Of a stretch of DNA of 64,000 nt, positions 12,049 through 23,817 are shown piece after piece. Source of the DNA: Beta vulgaris subsp. vulgaris. Its lineage: Eukaryota > Streptophyta > Magnoliopsida > Caryophyllales > Amaranthaceae. How positions within the stretch are numbered: the stretch's first letter is position 1; every line of letters begins with the position of its first letter. A program made the translations under genes and the position numbers. The stretch is taken from contig NC_079207.1 of assembly GCF_026745355.1 (NCBI RefSeq), positions 38,963,880-39,027,879 of the forward strand. Direction: 5' to 3'. The notes below the pieces were generated by a model. The model saw only the letters and a program-made list of their open reading frames with translations. It had not been told where the DNA came from and did no database searches.

Positions 12049-13229
12049 CGGTTTTTTCACCAGGTACCCCTGAGGTTTCTTAGTATTAACCTGGTATCCT
12101 CACGTTTTTCAAAATTCACCAGGTGACCCTGTGGTTTTGAAAAATTCTTGACATAACCCCACCGTTAACTTTTCGTTAAATATAACCCTAAAAAATTTAA
12201 TTAACACTAATTTCTAACCCTACCCTAACCCTAACCCCTAATCCTTAACCCTAACACCTAACCTTCCCACAACCCCCTCCCCCACCTTCCCACCACCCCA
12301 GCCCCTCCCCGCACCCCGCGCAGCCTCTCCCCCCACCCCCACCCGCCGTGCATCCCCTTCCCTCACCTCCCCCACCCACCGCACAGCCCCTTCCCCCACC
12401 CCCCCACCGGCCTCGCTGCCCCTTCCCTCTCCCCTGCAGCAGCCACGAAGGTCCTCTCTCCCTCCCTAGTAGAACCCACGTACGCAGCCCCCCTCCTCCC
12501 TCAACTCAAACTCCACTACACCATTTCTATTTTTCAAACCTCCATTTTCAGTCTTACCAATGGCTTCCTCACCTTTAGAAAACCACTAAATCTCTTACAA
12601 AACCACCGAAAACACACCGTCGCCGTAAAAACTTCCTTCTCCAAAACCTCCATTTCACGTCGGCAACGAAGAATGCAACAATAAACGTTGATTTAGGAGG
12701 GCAGCGCGGCGGAGGGGAGAGGGAGGGGGAAGGGGGCTGCACGGCATAGGGGGAGAGGGAGGGGGAGGGAGGCTGCACGGCGTAGGGGGAGAGGGAGGGG
12801 AAGGGGTCTGCGTGGGTTGTACCACGTAGGGGGGGAAGGATGGGGATGGGGCCTATGTGGCTGCTGCAAGGGAGGGGGGCTGGTGGAGGTGCTGGTGGGG
12901 TTAGGGTTCGGGTTGGGTAGGGGGTTGGTGGGCTTGGGGTTGGGGTTGGGGTTGGGTGGGGTGCTCGTGGGTTGGGTTAGTGTGTGTTAGGGTATTAGGG
13001 TTAATTAGAGTTAATTAGAATTAATTAGAGTTTAATTAGGGTTAATTAGAGCTAATTTGGGTTAATATGAATGATTTGGATGGAAACCTAACGAAGTTGA
13101 CGGAAAATTAACGGCAGGGGCATTTCAAGAATTTTTACCAAACCTAAAGGGTACTTGGTTCATATTGGAAAACGCGAGGGTACATAGTTAATATTAAGAA
13201 AACCTCAGGGGTACCTGGTGAAAAAACCG
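12049..13229. mobile_element. Non-autonomous Mutator-like element (fold-back MULE)
   Basis: An 1181-bp insert is flanked by a perfect 9-bp direct repeat, ATAAATCAT (12040-12048 and 13230-13238), the length made by Mutator transposases. The ends are inverted repeats: the outer 30 bp match perfectly (CGGTTTTTTCACCAGG...) and recognisable inverted similarity extends about 130 bp. Inside, the left arm is strongly C-rich with CCCTAACCCTAA-type tracts (about 12215-12260), and the right arm is G-rich with GGGTTAGGG/GGTTGGG tracts (about 12900-12990), so the arms are roughly complementary. The middle (about 12500-12680) is less biased and could be a captured host fragment, but no gene was recognised. 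No transposase is present. It splits gypsy-1. Confidence 0.9.
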
Positions 13230-13238
13230 ATAAATCAT

Positions 13239-14489
13239 TGTCTGATACCAACAAATCCAGATCTTCGGATCCAAATTCTAAATCATAGTCTTCATTAACA
13301 CCATTTCTCAAAGCCTCTTTCATAAGAGATTCTTTTACTTGATGCTACTGGTCATCCATCTTTAAATATGATGAATTAGGATGATTTTCTTCTGGAGGCA
13401 ATAACGTTGTGATACGAACTTGAAAAGCTTCCTCGTCATTTCTAATGTTGGTGTGTTGCACGTTTTGAGTAATGATTTGAGGCCTAGTTACAACATCCTT
13501 GATGCTTAACTATTTCATCCTTGATGACCTACTCTTATGTAGGTTTTGATCAACTTAAAGTGATGCTACCCTTACCACTGACTTAAGTCGTGCATCTCCT
13601 TGATTTCATTTGGATTTTTCCTTTCTTTTTAGAATCTTAGGCACAAGAGTTTTTGGATTTTTCCTTTCTTTTGATAATCTTAGGCACAGGAGTTGGACTT
13701 AGGTCCATTTCTTTTCCTTTTGACGAAAAGTACGACCCATGGCCATTTTTTTCCTTGGTCCTTGACTTCTGGACCTTTTTTGGAATGGGCGCTGATAAGA
13801 AGGTACATATGTTGGATCATTTTGTATGACCTGTGTTCTAACAACTTCAAAAGTTAGTTTGTCTGCACATGATAAGCACATACATCCCTTTTAATCCCTC
13901 TATTTCCCTGGTTTGAAACGGGAATTTCTAAGCGGCTTCTTTGTAACTTTTAGCTCTTTCCTCATGCATCGCCAAACTTGGAGTTGATTTAGAATTGGCA
14001 GGAACCTTAGCTTTGGCTAAGCTGATCCTGTATGCTTCTATCTCCATGGCCTGATGCTCTATTTCTGAAACAACTAGTCTTTTGAGACTCAATTGTCTAG
14101 TAAGGAACCATCTGATGACTTGGCACTGGTTTGTTGTATGCAACCCATTCATATGCCATCTACACATGTCTTTTAACCCTTCATAATTAGCTATCTTTGA
14201 CATAACCAAGATTCCTTCATCAAGCAGCCTGTTGAAGAGTTGGTTACCAATTTCGGTAGCTTGATATGCTTGTAGAGTAATAGTAAAGTTATTGTTAATT
14301 TCCACCATATTACAGAATAGTTTGAATGGTTCTCCTACTCTAATGGACCATGATGTTTTTCTTATCAATTTCATCCTGAATTTTGTATCTAAACACAATA
14401 CATTCAGAAGTATCAAGGGTTACTGCGTCATGCCATTTGCAATATTTTTTACCCTTAACTTCGTCGATAGTTTTTAATTTATGCCTTCC
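13239..14489 (-). pseudogene. gypsy-1 gag C-terminal part (broken)
   Basis: The minus strand carries a gag-like segment with KKYCKWHD...SECIVFRYKIQDEID (about 14380-14460), the Cys/His motif region typical of a plant gypsy family just ahead of protease. A 162-residue stretch follows (13928-14416), then a Lys/Arg-rich tail (13699-13881). Frames change at least twice. The right end is cut at 14489 by the 5' LTR of Copia-B. Much of the gag core expected upstream is not seen, so part may be lost. Confidence 0.65.
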
Positions 14490-15652
14490 TGTTGAGTTCC
14501 CTGTTTTGAGTTTTGAGTGATGACAAACCACATTGAACTATTTCCTCATGCATGTTTCCGTTTGCATGTGTAGGTGCCAAAGTACAAGTTCAATGGATAG
14601 AAAGACGAAGCTTGTGAAGCCAAGTCTTGAAGAATTGCTTGAAGACCAAGATCATGTTGTAGCACATTTAGGTATTAGATGCAATGTAAGTGGTATAAAG
14701 GTGTTGATGCACTATAAAGGTTTGAAACTAGAGAGATGAGTTAGTTGTGGATGACAAGAAACCTCAGTTACTTGTCATACACAACTACAAGTAAACTTGG
14801 TTGATTGGAACAGTCTGGGAACAGACTGAACCAGTCCTCTAGGGTTTATTTCTTGCATTCGTATTTTGGGAAAGTTTTCTTTCCACGCAAAATTGATTTT
14901 CAAAATACACGGATGCATGGTTTGTTGTGTGAGCAAGATTTCTTAAGTATGGTAAGTGTGTTATATGATATTATACTGATTTTATTTGTTATCAAATAAA
15001 ATCAGTGAGTATATTTTCCTTGGAATAATTTCCATACTTTCGAGGAAAATATACTCTCATAATATCATGTAACATTTACTTACCAAAGGCTTATTTAAGG
15101 AGTTCCGCTAGCACAAAAACGAGTGGGCTTTTGCACGCATATTTTCAGTATACTATAAGCAAAAGCATTCTCTCTCTCAAGCTCTCAAACCTAGCATAAA
15201 TCCTAATACCACAATAAGGACTAAAACTACTCTAATTCTAAGCGTATTTAGGCTGTTTGTTTTTGAGAGAAAAACTGGTTGTATTTGAGCATTCTGTAAG
15301 CTCACTTTGCTGGGGAAGTTGATTAGGGATCAACTTCATTTGAACCATCATAGTTGGTGGTTGGGTCGAACTTCCATAAGTGGAAGTTGGGGAATCATCT
15401 TGTGCATAGGTGAATAAGTGATTGAGTGTAATTTTTTTGTTATTCTGAGTTGATTAATAAAAGAGTGAGTGAGTGGAGGACGTAGACTTATCAGAAGTCA
15501 AACCTCGTTAAATCCTTGTGTTGTTTATTCATTGCTTTTATTTCCGCTGCTAGAGAAATGTTCCTTTACTGTTCTTACTATATTCGAAAAATCTACAACA
15601 TTCGGACAAACACTCAATTCAACCCCCCTCTTGAGTGTCACTTGCACTTACA
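14490..15652 (+). repeat. Copia-B 5' LTR
   Basis: It begins TGTTGAGTTCCCTG and ends CACTTGCACTTACA, directly before the primer-binding site. The CCCCCCTCTTGAGTG end is typical of SIRE-like LTRs. No partner LTR is present in the window. It interrupts gypsy-1 gag at 14489. Confidence 0.82.
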
Positions 15653-15654
15653 AT

Positions 15655-15666
15655 TGGTATCAGAGC
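15655..15666 (+). other. Copia-B primer-binding site
   Basis: TGGTATCAGAGC is complementary to the 3' end of plant initiator tRNA-Met, 2 nt downstream of the LTR end. Confidence 0.93.
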
Positions 15667-15707
15667 CTAACTTCTTGAAAGGGTAACACCTAGAGAAGGA
15701 AGACATA

Positions 15708-16678
15708 ATGAATACTCAAGAGATGACCAGCGGATCTGGAGGATTAAGGTTACCCAAGTTCAATGGAACAAATTATCCTTGGTGGAAGATTTGCATGAAG
15801 AATCTAATCATTGGCACTGACTATGAGTGTTGAATGATTATCAAAGATGGTCCACGCAAGGTTGCTTATAAGGCTGATGGAACAGAGAAGAAGGAGAGTA
15901 AGTACACAAGTGCAGATCTGAAAACTCTCGAGAAAAATGCGAAAGCCATGTAATTACTTCAACAAGGTATTGCTGATAATGAGGTAAGTCGTATCTTAGC
16001 ATGCTCTACTGCAAAAGAGATATGGGATACTTTAGAATTAGCCTATGAAGGCACTAATGAAGTCAGGAGATCTAAAATTGATATGCTAATGTCTAAGTAT
16101 GAAACTTTTGATATGAAACGAGATGAAAATATAAGAGATATGTTTACTCGTTTCATGGCAAGTATTAATGAACTTAAATCTCTTGGAAAAAACTTTACTA
16201 ATGAGGATTTGGTAAGAAAGGTATTCAGAAGTTTGACAGGTAAATGGCTGCCCAAGGTTACTGCTATCCAGGAGGCTAAAGATCTATCCACCTTGTCCAT
16301 GGAACAACTTATTGGGTCGTTGATGACTCATGAGATGTTGGTGGATTCAAAGGAGGAAAGTACAACCAAAAGTCGTGGGTTAGCCCTGAAAGGTGAAGAG
16401 AATGATGAAGATCTTGATGAGATTGGACTCATGGCTAAGAGGTTTGAGAGGAGTCTTAGAACGCAGTTCAAGGGAAAGTCTTGGAAGAATAAGGGCAACA
16501 CAAAGAAGACTAGTATCAGCACTGGTTGCTTCAAATGTGGGGAAGCTGGACACATGATCAAAGACTGTCCAGCATGGAAGAATGACAAAGGCGGACTGAA
16601 GGAGAAAAGGATGACAAAGAGGGTTATGCTAGCTGCCTGGGGTGATTCTGATTCAGGTGGTGAAAGCGAGGAGGATAT
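15708..16678 (+). pseudogene. Copia-B gag, first part (two stops, cut by CACTA-1)
   Basis: ATG 15708 opens with MNTQEMTSGSGG, then LPKFNGTNYPWWK, the copia gag start. In-frame stops occur near 15830 (TGA) and 15951 (TAA). From 16083 a 209-residue open stretch carries the UBN2 gag core (MSKYETFDMKRDENIRDMF) and a complete CCHC knuckle, CFKCGEAGHMIKDC, at about 16530-16570. The frame runs into CACTA-1 at 16679 and resumes at 19281. The core would package element RNA into particles; the stops make this copy non-functional. Confidence 0.88.
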
Positions 16679-19280
16679 CACTACTAGAAAAATAGCCTTT
16701 AGGAGCGCTTAAATAGCAACACTTATTAAAAAAAGTGTTGACTCCAAGAATTGATGGAATAAATTGAGCACTTTTAACAAGCGTTGCCAATTTCCAATAT
16801 TTTGTGAACAAAAAAGTTGTACATAAAATAAAAAAATTTACAAAACTCCCACCACTAAAGCAGGTAACGTGAAACTAGGAAGAAAAAATAAAGCCCTAAT
16901 TCACTCCAACTCCTTCTCGTTCAGCAACTCCAAATTCTCTGAAAATTCAGTCGAACAAGATCGAGTTTCACGTTCGAAATTTGAACGACTCCAATTAATT
17001 TCAACAAGATCCGGTTTCCTTGAACTTTCGCTGCTCCAAGGAAGGATTCCAATCCCTTATTTCTCTCAACAAATAGGTATTCTTTTTATCAGAATTTTAC
17101 TCATTTGCAATTCGATTTATGGATTAATGTTGCTGGTACGAATTTTTTGGTACGAATTTCATTGAGTTCGAATTATAATGAATCTTGCTGGTATTTCTTT
17201 CTATGTGACTTTCAGTCAATTCGAATTATGAATGGAAAATAATCGTTCTTTAATTCTGAAATTGCAACTTTGATTGACTGGGCTGTCTTTTTATCCCAAT
17301 ACTGAAAAATCTGGATTTTGGTAAACTCATTGTCTATGTGCAGTTTGATGATCGAGTTATTGATGCTGTTATGAACAAGCTTTTCTAAAACTACAAAACC
17401 TGGTGCAAGTATTGGGGACGAAAACACATTAAGGTGCGAGATTTTAGTCTCTGTTCTAAATCATTTGATATAATTGATGAGATTTCATAAATGAAATTTG
17501 CCTGCTATAGAAGTTAGAAGATTATTGTGGCCATGCTTACAACTATGGGGTATAGAGTATAGAACTTTGCTAAATCACCCGATTTTGATTGAATAGAAAT
17601 ATATATTAAATAACACAAAAAATGATTTTCGTTTTATCTCTCAACATGATAAGATTATCTCTGTATTTTACGATTATTGTGTGCTTTAGTAAATCTCAGG
17701 CAGATAAAGCTGCAATGTTCAATGTGTAAAAGTTTTGTGATTACGTTTCTGTAAATACAACAGGTGTTTATTTCCTTTTCTCCTTCAATTATTGAACTCC
17801 ATAGCTTCTATGTGTTTTGAATTTAATGTACTACTGTAAGTAGGGCAACACATATTCAGGAGTTCTACTGATTGAGGGTTGCGCATAATTTTTTGATTTG
17901 TTTGTATGTTAGATGATATTTCAGTTGGAGTTGGTGGAACTGATTAGTTTTCTGTAAAGTAAAAAAAAAATAGTCATATGTGATTTGATATGGTTTCTCT
18001 TATCACTTACAAATAGACTCCAGATCTGCGAACTTATGGAATCTTGATGTTGGGTTTGAGGAGGAGCTGAGAGTTAAGGTACTAGCTAAGTAGCTATAGC
18101 AGTAAAGTAACCAGGATAAATTCTTTGTGGGTGCCCAATTCAGCATTTTTATCAGTCATCTCACTCATACATCGACTTGAAAACTAGCTTATTCTAACTG
18201 AGAACTTGATTCTACTAATCCATGAATATTGCACATAAAAGATACACCTCACTAGAGTTAGTGCAATAATCCATTGCACATGAACCATTTGTCTAATTCT
18301 TCTCACACAAATTTGTCATATGATTCATAAATGTTCTATGCTAATTGTTAGTTTTATGCTTGTTGGATGTAGGCTGCTAATAAAGCTTCATCTTCTGGAA
18401 ATGACAACTCTCGTTGATTATTTAATTAGCTAGTTGGATTTTTGTCGAAAGGTAACATTCCTAGTAAATCTTAATTATTGTTTTTTTTTTGTTTGGTAAA
18501 CATGGCTTTCATTCATTAACTAATATCTTATTTCTTGTTTGTTAAACTAGTATGTTGCATGTTTGTGGCCTTTTTTTTAATTACTTCTGTTGACATTTTT
18601 TTTGCCCCTCAGATTAATTTTGGATGCACCAAAACGAAAAAGTGAATGTTGAAGATTTGAGGACATTGGAATTTCTGTTTGGGCACAAGAATGAAGACAT
18701 ATTAAGTTTTGTTATTATTTAGTTGGATTATAAATTTTAACATTTGTTGTTCTATATACATTGGTTGTACCTTGAGTTTGTCTAAATGAGTTAGACTTTT
18801 TGGTTATTTTTAGTTTGAAGATTTTATATAGAGTATTAAACGATTAAATTTTTTCATTAATCAATATATTATATTTTGGTTCACTTGCAAATGTTAAACC
18901 AATTTGTAATTTTAGCATTGAGATCATAAATTAACTCTAGCGGCACTTTAGAAGTGCGGAAAGGATTATACGACGCTTTTAGTGGGTCTCCATAGCTAAA
19001 GAAAAATAGTAAATTGTATCAGATCTTGTTCAACGCTTTAGGAGCGTAGCTTCCTTATTACAACGCTAATAAAGTGTCCTAGCAGCGTGCTTGAAAGCGT
19101 TCCGAACTAGCGACGCATTTATCCTAGCTATACCGACGCATAAATAAAGCGTAGCTACAGGGTGTAGCGACACAGGTAAGCGGAGCACTTTTTAGTGCGT
19201 CTGTAAAAGTGCTTGTGACGCTTTATAGCGTTGTAGTAGGCTATTTTGATGCGTTGCTGAAAGCTAATTTCATACTAGTG
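16679..19280. mobile_element. CACTA-1: non-autonomous CACTA (En/Spm) transposon
   Basis: The ends read CACTACTAGAAAAATAGC and, inverted, CACTAGTATGAAATTAGC (14 of 18 positions match). Flanking triplets are TAT and GAT, 2/3 of the expected 3-bp target duplication. Subterminal regions are packed with short direct and inverted motifs built on AACGCTTT/AGGAGCG and GCACTTT/AAGTGC, densest at 18930-19260, as in CACTA transposase-binding zones. The middle (about 16870-18700) looks like transcribed, intron-containing plant sequence: a 98-codon open stretch at 16869-17165 followed by T-rich intron-like sequence. It encodes no recognisable transposase. It is inserted in Copia-B gag. Confidence 0.85.
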
Positions 19281-20700
19281 GATGAAGCCCTAGTTTGTGT
19301 GACTGCACTGATTGGGGACATAGAGCAGAGGCAGACCTGTTCAGGGAGAAGGGGAGACATATGTCTTATGGTAGGAAGCAGCTCTTCCGATGAAGAACAG
19401 GAACTATTTTTGATATGCAAGAACAAATGAGATACTGTGATAGAGATGAGTTACTAGACTTTATTGATTCTGCTATTGAACAGAATGTTAAGGGAAATGC
19501 TGCTTATAAGGCTAACAAAAGAAAGTTAAGAGAAGTAATACGAAATTTAATCCTAAGTGAAAGTCGTTCTCCTAAGCTTGAACTTATTTGTACAGAACTG
19601 AAAGAGAAAATTTCAGAGCTTGAAATAAGTTTGGATCAGAAGAATATCGAGCTTGAGATGCTAAAACCTCAATCAGATTTTTCCAATACTGAATTTTATC
19701 AAAACAATGATAGAGGGTTTAGTAAACTCAAGGAGGCTGAAATTGATGGTATAAATTTCGAGTTACTCAAATAGAAAAGCTTCAATTTAGAACATTCTTA
19801 CTTAATTTTGGCTCATAATTATCAGATTGACGATGTGGAAGAATTGTTCAAAGAGTATGTAGAATTGAAAGCTTCTTTTGCTAGCACAAGTGGTCCTAGT
19901 GTTAATGTTGAAGACTTATGTTTTGAATATGAGGGTAAGATCAGTGATCTACATTTTGAAATATTCAAATTAAAGAAAAATATCAACAATAAAGTTATCC
20001 CTGATAATCAAAGTGTTGATATTGAATCTTTAAATTTGGAATATGAAGGTAAAATATGTGATCTTCAATCCGAAATATACGAACTAAGAAAGGCAAGAAC
20101 AATGCGACCACTTCTGAACCAGATCCAGAATTGGTTTCAAAACTTAAGGATGAGCTTCATAGGGCAAAGTTGGATCTTGCCATTGCTGCAGAATTTAATG
20201 AAGCTCAACTTAAGAAACTCAAAACCAAGGAACAGGATTTGAGTGACTGCTTGAGACAGATGAACAGGTTGCTCGATGCTCATAGTACTTTAAACATTTT
20301 GGCCTCACAACCTGGTAATCCTCAGAGGTTTGGATTAGGGTATTCTGGAACCAGTTCCCAACAGCCACCAAAGTTGGGAAGAGATGAGACTTGGATTTCT
20401 GAATTTAAGAGAGGTAAGTACGTGTTTACAAAGGACATGCACGTATATAACTACTGTGGTAAGAATGGTCATGTTATTAATACTTGTTGGACTAAGCAAA
20501 AACATGATAAAAGAAACCAGTCTCATGTTCACAATGCCCATTATCAGAAGGGTCACACACACAATTGGTCGAACAATGGAAAACATGATAAACAAAGACG
20601 ACCAATGTAAAACAAATCTGGGTTAGAAAGGACAGAGTCAAACCAGTTCCCAAGGACAAGGAACCCAAGAAAATTTGGGTTCCTAAAACTAAACCTTGAT
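19281..20700 (+). pseudogene. Copia-B gag, second part (coiled-coil and zinc knuckle)
   Basis: The reading frame of gag resumes after CACTA-1 (DEALVCVTALIG). It is broken near 19410, then continues as a long Glu/Lys/Leu-rich, heptad-like region (19415-20242) containing two near-repeats of the pattern VD/VE-xL-x-x-EYEGKI (about 19910 and 20025). A last stretch (20131-20610) has a Cys/His motif YNYCGKNGHVINTCW at about 20448-20490. This long coiled-coil extension is usual in SIRE-type gag-pol. Frame changes occur near 19770 and 20130-20240, and again before protease. Confidence 0.8.
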
Positions 20701-21343
20701 TTGTTCGCGCAGGTTAGAGTGAGAGCAAAGCCATACTGGTATTTGGACAGTAGTTGCTCGAGACACATGTCAGGAGATAAAAGTCAATTTCTCTCACTCG
20801 TAGCCTATGGAGGAAGTGTCACCTTTGGAGACAATAGCAAAGGTTTGATTAAAGGTATAGGTAAAGTTGGTAAGACATTTACTCAAGCTATTGATGTTGT
20901 TTACTTTGTAGAAGGTTTGAAACATAACCTCTTGAGCATTTCTCAACTATGTGACAAAGGAAACCATGTTGAATTTGAAACCAACCTTTGTCATATAGTC
21001 AACACTGAACAAGGGAACTGGTCTGCAAGGGATTTCGACATAATAATGTTTACATAACATTTTTAAGTCAGATTCCAAAGACCAGTGCCACTTATCTTAG
21101 TGTTATAGAGGATGATCATTGGTTGTGGTATAAGAGACTTAGACATGTAAGTTTTTCTTTGCTCAATAAATTGAGATCTCAAGACTTGGTGACAGGTTTA
21201 CCTAACATCAAGTTTGCTGCAGATTATATTTGTCATGAATGTGCTAAATGTAAACATGTCAAGTCCTCTTTTCAGCCAAAGAAGTTTGTAAGCACAACTA
21301 GACCTTTTGAACTTGTACACATGGACTTGTGTGGGCCCATGCG
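20701..21343 (+). pseudogene. Copia-B protease and start of integrase
   Basis: The protease segment has YWYLDSSCSRHMSGDKSQF near 20730-20790. The active-site triplet is DSS instead of the family's D-S/T-G, which should abolish activity. The GAG-pre-integrase region follows (WYKRLRHVSFSLLNKL at 21123 onward), then the Zn-binding CHECAKCKHVKSSFQ (about 21230-21275) and FELVHMDLCGPM, the first part of the integrase core. The probable solo LTR begins at 21344 and splits this core; the rest starts at 23818. Confidence 0.85.
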
Positions 21344-23817
21344 TGTAACACCCCGATAATTCTCTCTTTCTGGAAAATACTTTTATAACAAATCTAGAGA
21401 ATTACCCAGGCATTGTCGCCCGTGTGATAACGTTTCGGCTTACTCAGAATTTTGCAGCGGAAAACAATTTACTAAAATAAAATCAACTTTATTAAACTTA
21501 TGAAATAAATGACAATGTTTGAAACTAAAGCACACCAACTAAAAACCTCAAACTTAAGTAAATGTCCCTACGAAAACAACTTAAACTATGCTAAGTATAA
21601 GCCTCTCCATTCCAGATTCCCAATGTGATGCATCTGCAAACCTGTAATGTCAATGCAATACTGACTCTGCTAACCAGAAGGATCATCACAGGATCAATAG
21701 GCAATGCCATGATCACACACACAAAGAAGCATGTAATCAGCAAAGCTGAGTACTACATATCAGACATAAATAATCCTAAGCATGATACTACAACACAACT
21801 TGTAGAAATAATAGTAAGCATATAACAAACTGCAGATGACTCTTACTGAACTAGACTCTAAACTTTTATTTCTTCTTTAAATGTAATAGTTATGGGACGA
21901 GTTCTCTATACTGAAATAGGATATACGGTCATGACTCCGTAATCCAAATTGACCTGCGATATCGAGGAACCTTTGAGCTAAAGAGGAAAGGTGATCAATC
22001 CAATCCTAGGAAAACCACGGCACGCTACCATGATCCAACCCTTAGTGTCCAACTCTAGACGTGCACCAGTCTAAAGTCTATAACCTATTCTCGTTTCACT
22101 TTACGTTGCATTCATTTTATACTTGTGTTGACACCAACCAAGCACATAACATCACAACTAATAATCACATAACATCACAAAACTCCTTTTTAATCTTAGA
22201 ATCAACAAGTGTTCACAACTTACATTCAAGACTCTTTTAACTTCTTTTATTCTTTACTAACTTGCCTGTTGAACCTAGCCAACAGTAAACTGTACCTTTA
22301 TATAGGTATAACTCATATTACCAAATAAGATCCACGGTTCTTATAAGATAAATAAATGAAATCATGAATCTATGTAACACATGATTCAACTTACTTACAT
22401 TAATTCACTCACGAATTAATACATGAACTGAACTTATCTGCTTGCATCAAACTTCCATACCATACAATATTCATAACTATTCTAGTTTACATGTAGCACA
22501 TAGGCAAATATATGTAAAACAATTTCAGTAACTCATATATATGAACAAAGGTCCTATACATGATACTAATAAATAAAACATCCCTAAGGCATGTTTCTAA
22601 ACCATATAGCACGTAGACTATGTACGTACCTTGTGTAAACGAAACGGTAGGCCACTTTTTCGATCTAAAAGTCCCCTACTATGAATTCTTCGCCTATAAA
22701 ATAAAATAAAAGTAAATACTTGAACTAAAAATTTACAGCAACTTTAAAAATGTCCCAAACCCTTTTAAACGTCTTTAAAATCGTTTTTATGTATTAAACT
22801 TTCATTATTTTAATCCCTAGTATAGTACAACTATTCTAGTGATTAAAAATCATTAAAAACCTTTAAAATACCAACTTTCTGAAATTCCAGCATTTATAAA
22901 AATTTATAGACCTTCTGAAAATAATTTAATGCATATAAAAATCATTCTAATCAAAACTCATATTTATACTTTAAATATATAGTTTCTAGTGATTTAAAAC
23001 CCTAAAAACCATATTTTCATAATAAAAACTGAAAATAATAAATCTGAAATTATTATTTTTTACATATGAAAACCGAAAATATATTTCATATAAAATAATA
23101 ATTTAAAATCATAAACATGCAAATAAAATAAATAATGTAAAAATAATACTTTAATGGAATCTTAGAGAAGAAGAAAAGAAAAAACCACAACAAGAGGAGG
23201 AAGAGGCGCGGCGCTGTGGCAGCAGCAAGGGTGGCGGCAGCAAGAATCTTGGCTTCAAGAAAATATTTGTGACGTTTCTTGTTCACAAGAAACGTTACTT
23301 AGCGAAGAAGAAACGATTTTGAGAGGAATATGAACTCACGGCACAAAGGAAGAGGAGAGAGAGAAATGTCGAGTGAGAGGAGGAAAAATATGAATAGCGT
23401 GATGTATATAAAATAATTGGGTTGGATAAAATAATTGGGTTTTAGGATATTTACAAAAAACTAATCCTTTTAGGTTTAGGAAAGAGATAAGATTTAAAAA
23501 GATTTGATGACTAATAAGATGATCAACTTAGGACTTTAATCATCAATAGGACTCTTTTCCTTTTTATCCTTTTAGGAGTTTCGATTCCATTAAACTTCTT
23601 TTTAAATAAATACTTTTAATACTTAGCTTTTATTAAGACATGCTTAATTAAAACATTTTCAATTTTATTAAGCTATGAAAATATTTTTAGTTGACTTTTA
23701 AAAATAGTCAACCCTTTTAAAAGTCAAATCATTTTCCAAACTCATTTGGATTTAAATATAACTACATAAATACTTTAATATATTTATGAAAATCCTTTAA
23801 AAATGTGGGGGATTACA
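21344..23817. repeat. Probable solo LTR (2474 bp) in Copia-B integrase
   Basis: The insert begins TGTAACACCCCG and ends GGGGGATTACA, so it has TG...CA ends that are roughly inverted copies. It is flanked by a perfect 5-bp direct repeat ATGCG (21339-21343 and 23818-23822). Removing it rejoins the integrase reading frame. It is AT-rich, contains TATA-like sites (22300-22315 TTTATATAGG; 23403-23411 TGTATATAA), and encodes no protein, as expected for a long LTR left by recombination between the two LTRs of an element. A MITE-like DNA element is the alternative, but the 5-bp duplication favours an LTR. Confidence 0.75.

Noticed and set aside
12348..12778. Pro-rich frames on both strands
   Set aside because: They are translations of the C-rich and G-rich MULE arms; low complexity, not genes.
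15655..15666. tRNA gene fragment
   Set aside because: Only the primer-binding complement of initiator tRNA-Met is present; there is no tRNA body around it or at 10169.
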